From Gammaproteobacteria bacterium (lineage in GTDB: Bacteria; Pseudomonadota; Gammaproteobacteria; Steroidobacterales; Steroidobacteraceae), in assembly GCA_003165495.1 (NCBI GenBank), contig PMMB01000129.1, forward strand, positions 1,738 through 10,801: a stretch of 9,064 nt of DNA. The letters are read 5' to 3'. Position 1 is the first letter of the stretch. Each line of letters opens with the position of its first letter. Under the pieces are notes generated by a model. The model did not search any database, was not told the origin of the DNA, and was given only the letters and a program-made list of their open reading frames with translations. Below are positions 6,934-9,064 of this stretch, one piece after another. Both the position numbers and the translations under genes were made by a program.

Positions 6934-7045
6934 GCGACGGGGATTCTTTCGCGCACAGTGCCGCGTTATGTTGCGTTACGCGATATGTTGCATACGCGAT
7001 ATGTGCCGCATTCAAGATCTGTGATGAAATACCTAATGTCTCCTG
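6934..7045. other. Intergenic gap between envC and the GGDEF/EAL gene
   Basis: These 112 bases contain the tandem repeat listed separately and no clear terminator. A 36-codon frame starts on the envC stop (ATGA at 6930) and ends at about 7040. It has no recognisable domain and a cysteine-rich composition, so I do not call it a gene. Confidence 0.5.
6967..7013. repeat. Short tandem repeat, 2.5 units of 16-17 bp
   Basis: Three consecutive units begin at 6967, 6984 and 7000. The first two read TATGTTGCGTTACGCGA and TATGTTGCATACGCGA, and the third is partial and diverged (TATGTGCCGCATTC). A 12-base word, TACGCGATATGT, recurs exactly at 6977 and 6993. The centre also holds a small inverted repeat, TATG-TTG-CATA (6984-6994). 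The spacing is about one and a half helical turns. It lies 33 bases before the GGDEF/EAL gene, so an operator is plausible, but chance or a replication slip is also possible. Confidence 0.7.
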
Positions 7046-9064
7046 ATGATCTCTGACGAACCGCCGAACGCGTCGTGGATTTGCCGCGCCATTTGTCGGA
7101 ATCTTGAGTTGATGACAGCTTCGGTCGAAACTTGGAAATCGTATGCGCAATTACTCGCGCGCTTGAGTCCAAGAATCAGCCACGTCCTATTCGCGAGCGC
7201 CGACGGCACCTCGTGGTGGTCGAGCGACCCCTCGAGCGCATCCCGAGTGCAGTACGCGCTTTCTCTTTTGCTAAGTTCGCACACCACCCGTCACAGTGAG
7301 ATCGACGGCCTGGTGGAGAGCGAAGACAGTGCCGAATCGCGCTACGGATTTCGTATTCGCGGCGCGCTCGGCGAATTGTTGGGTCTCGTTGTCATTGCGC
7401 TGCCTACTCCTGAAGCGCGTCTCGACTTAGCGGCTGTCCACTCATTGATTAAGCCGGCGCTCGACTGTTTGCAGAGCGAACTCTCGGCACGCGCCGCCAT
7501 CGGCGAGCTGCACGAGAATCTCGCAGACAACAGCCGCGAACTCGGCCTCTTTCAGCGGCTGTCCGAGGCGGGGGCCGCGGACGGATTGGAGTCGCTGGGA
7601 CAAATTCCAACACTCGCGAACGAGCATCTTTCGGGGGTGGTCGCGGCAATTCTCTTGCCGGAGCGGAATATCACGATTTGCCGCAAACGGCCGGGTCAAC
7701 CAAACGGTATCGAGAGTGACGTCCTGGCGCAAATGCACCGCCACCTCATGACTCGCGCGCAGTTGCACGGCTGCACCCTGGTTGCCAACCGCCTCGCTCT
7801 CGACGGTTCCAATGCTGCGGTGCCATACAAGGCGATCTCAACACCCGTTCGCGATGAGGCCCGTCGAGTCATCGGCGTGCTCGCGGTGTTCCGCGTGGAT
7901 ACGGACGGTGACTTTCAGCTGCGCGACGCCGAGGCCTTGGAATTGCTGGCGCGCAAGGCTGCGCAGATCATTCGCTCGAGCTTCGATCCCGCCACCGGTC
8001 TGCTGACGTCGGCGGCGTTCAGAACTCAAACCGCGGCGAGGCTGGCCGATCAAGAACTCAGGCAGAGCACTCACGGATTGCTCTATGTCGACATCGATCA
8101 ATTGAATGTGGTCAACGAAAATCACGGAATGCACGTCGGCGACGAGGTCATTCAGGGCATCGCAAACCTATTGTCCCGGCGCGCCCGGGAGGGCACGCTC
8201 ATCGCACGGGTCGGCGGGGACCGATTCAGCATGCTTGTGCCGGGCTGCGGCATTGAGCCTGCCGCCCGGATCGCCGAAGAACTGCGCAGCGCGGCCATCC
8301 GCTTGAGCGGCGCGCGCGGCGACAAGCCTTTGCTCGTGTCCTTGAGCATTGGTGTCTCGCGTCTCGGCGACCGCGATCGACGCCTGGACCATGCGATGGC
8401 CGCCGCCGAACTCGCCTGCCGTACGGCCAAGGAACGCGGCCGCAACCGAGTTGAAGTCTTCTATGGCAATGAGCAACACTCCGGTGGGGATCGCTCGAGC
8501 TCAAGCTTCGCTGCGCAAGTCAGCGCCGCGCTCGCGTCCGATTCTTTCGAGCTTCTGGCGCAGCCCATTTTACCGTTGAGTTCGGCGCCGGCCGATCCGC
8601 GCTTCGAGATTTTGTTGCGCATGCGTGCGGCGGATGGCACCCGGCTTGACCTCGAGAAACTGGTCGGCGTCTCCTCTTGCCAGGATCTTGCCCGCGGTAT
8701 CGATCGGTGGGTTATTGAGCAGGCGATCGAGCGTCTCGCCGCTTGCCGGCATCTGCTGCGGCAGCATCCGGCGAAATTCTCCCTGAATTTGTCGTCGGCC
8801 TCGCTTGCGGACGGCGAATTCTGGCGAATGTTGGAAGACCTCGTACGGAAGAGCCGCATCGAACCCGGTACCCTCGGCTTTGAATTCCCCGAGGAGGCTG
8901 CGAGCGCGCATCTCGGCACCATTGCGCCGTTTATGTGCAGGTTGCGCGAACAGGGAATCTCTTTTGCCCTCGACAACTTTGGCCGCGGCATCGGCTCGCT
9001 CTCTCATTTGAATTCGTTGCCGGTGTCATGCATCAAGATCGACGGCAGCTTCAGCCGTGATCTC
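7046..9064 (+). CDS. GAF-GGDEF-EAL protein with degenerate c-di-GMP motifs, partial at window end
   Basis: An open frame of 673 codons runs off the window edge. In order it holds an unassigned N-terminal part (1-160), a GAF-like sensor region (about 165-311), a GGDEF domain (about 313-480) starting with FDPATGLLTSAAF, and an EAL domain from about 495 onward. The GGDEF signature is GGDRF (390-394), so the catalytic glutamate is arginine. The upstream inhibitory RxxD site reads REGT. In the EAL domain, the EAL motif is EIL (E521), N581 and the EFPE pair E613/E616 are kept, but DDFG is DNFG (D643, N644). K664 is present. Cyclase activity is therefore unlikely. Phosphodiesterase activity is doubtful, and binding of c-di-GMP or GTP as a sensor is the better guess. 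The start is uncertain: ATG 7046 has no ribosome site, and ATG 7112 has a weak GAG. Confidence 0.88.
   Translation, partial: MISDEPPNASWICRAICRNLELMTASVETWKSYAQLLARLSPRISHVLFASADGTSWWSSDPSSASRVQYALSLLLSSHTTRHSEIDGLVESEDSAESRYGFRIRGALGELLGLVVIALPTPEARLDLAAVHSLIKPALDCLQSELSARAAIGELHENLADNSRELGLFQRLSEAGAADGLESLGQIPTLANEHLSGVVAAILLPERNITICRKRPGQPNGIESDVLAQMHRHLMTRAQLHGCTLVANRLALDGSNAAVPYKAISTPVRDEARRVIGVLAVFRVDTDGDFQLRDAEALELLARKAAQIIRSSFDPATGLLTSAAFRTQTAARLADQELRQSTHGLLYVDIDQLNVVNENHGMHVGDEVIQGIANLLSRRAREGTLIARVGGDRFSMLVPGCGIEPAARIAEELRSAAIRLSGARGDKPLLVSLSIGVSRLGDRDRRLDHAMAAAELACRTAKERGRNRVEVFYGNEQHSGGDRSSSSFAAQVSAALASDSFELLAQPILPLSSAPADPRFEILLRMRAADGTRLDLEKLVGVSSCQDLARGIDRWVIEQAIERLAACRHLLRQHPAKFSLNLSSASLADGEFWRMLEDLVRKSRIEPGTLGFEFPEEAASAHLGTIAPFMCRLREQGISFALDNFGRGIGSLSHLNSLPVSCIKIDGSFSRDL

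Noticed and set aside
6930..7040. Small 36-codon frame starting on the envC stop (ATGA overlap)
   Set aside because: The overlap resembles translational coupling, but the peptide is cysteine-rich with no domain and is crossed by the tandem repeat. It does not resemble the start of ctpA.
8461..8991. Minus-strand open frame of 176 codons opposite the EAL domain
   Set aside because: The plus strand in this stretch reads continuously as a GGDEF-EAL protein, and the minus frame has no recognisable protein features.

Overview
The window looks like chromosomal core sequence from a GC-rich gammaproteobacterium. The main evidence is gene order: a run of rhodanese (yibN), glutaredoxin 3 (grxC), secB and gpsA next to envC, with trmL close by. 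This closely resembles the E. coli yibN-grxC-secB-gpsA-cysE-trmL / envC neighbourhood. SecB, EnvC and an NtrB/NtrC pair all fit Gammaproteobacteria. Codon use and the rearranged neighbours suggest a lineage outside the enterics, but I cannot name the genus.

Layout. Bases 1-1484 (+): the last 26 codons of the nitrogen sensor kinase ntrB, then ntrC, overlapping by 4 bases. Bases 1525-1930 (+): the broken remains of an MscS-type mechanosensitive channel. A short N-terminal membrane piece is joined out of frame to the C-terminal cytosolic domain, and the pore is missing. Bases 1979-2467 (+): trmL, a tRNA wobble 2'-O-methyltransferase. Facing it, bases 2533-5677 (-) form one tight operon, transcribed in the order yibN-like rhodanese, grxC, secB, gpsA and a PhzF-family isomerase. 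Three of its four junctions are 4-base stop/start overlaps (GTGA or ATGA); the secB-gpsA junction is a 13-base gap. A divergent envC reads rightwards at 5752-6933. Bases 6934-7045 hold a small tandem repeat. From about 7046 to the window edge an open reading frame encodes a GAF-GGDEF-EAL protein whose two cyclic-di-GMP domains both carry changed signature residues.

How the genes relate. NtrB/NtrC control nitrogen-responsive sigma-54 promoters. The minus-strand operon mixes envelope and redox functions: thiol chemistry (rhodanese, Grx3), protein export (SecB) and phospholipid precursor supply (GpsA). EnvC activates the amidases that split the septum. The last gene is probably a c-di-GMP sensor or scaffold rather than a full enzyme.

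I found no phage, CRISPR, insertion sequence, tRNA or rRNA, and no clear undescribed multi-gene system. The most unusual points are the internally deleted mscS gene, the degenerate GGDEF/EAL protein, the 16-17 bp repeat in front of it, and the local gene replacements (no gpmM between yibN and envC, phzF-like in the cysE position, no ctpA after envC).
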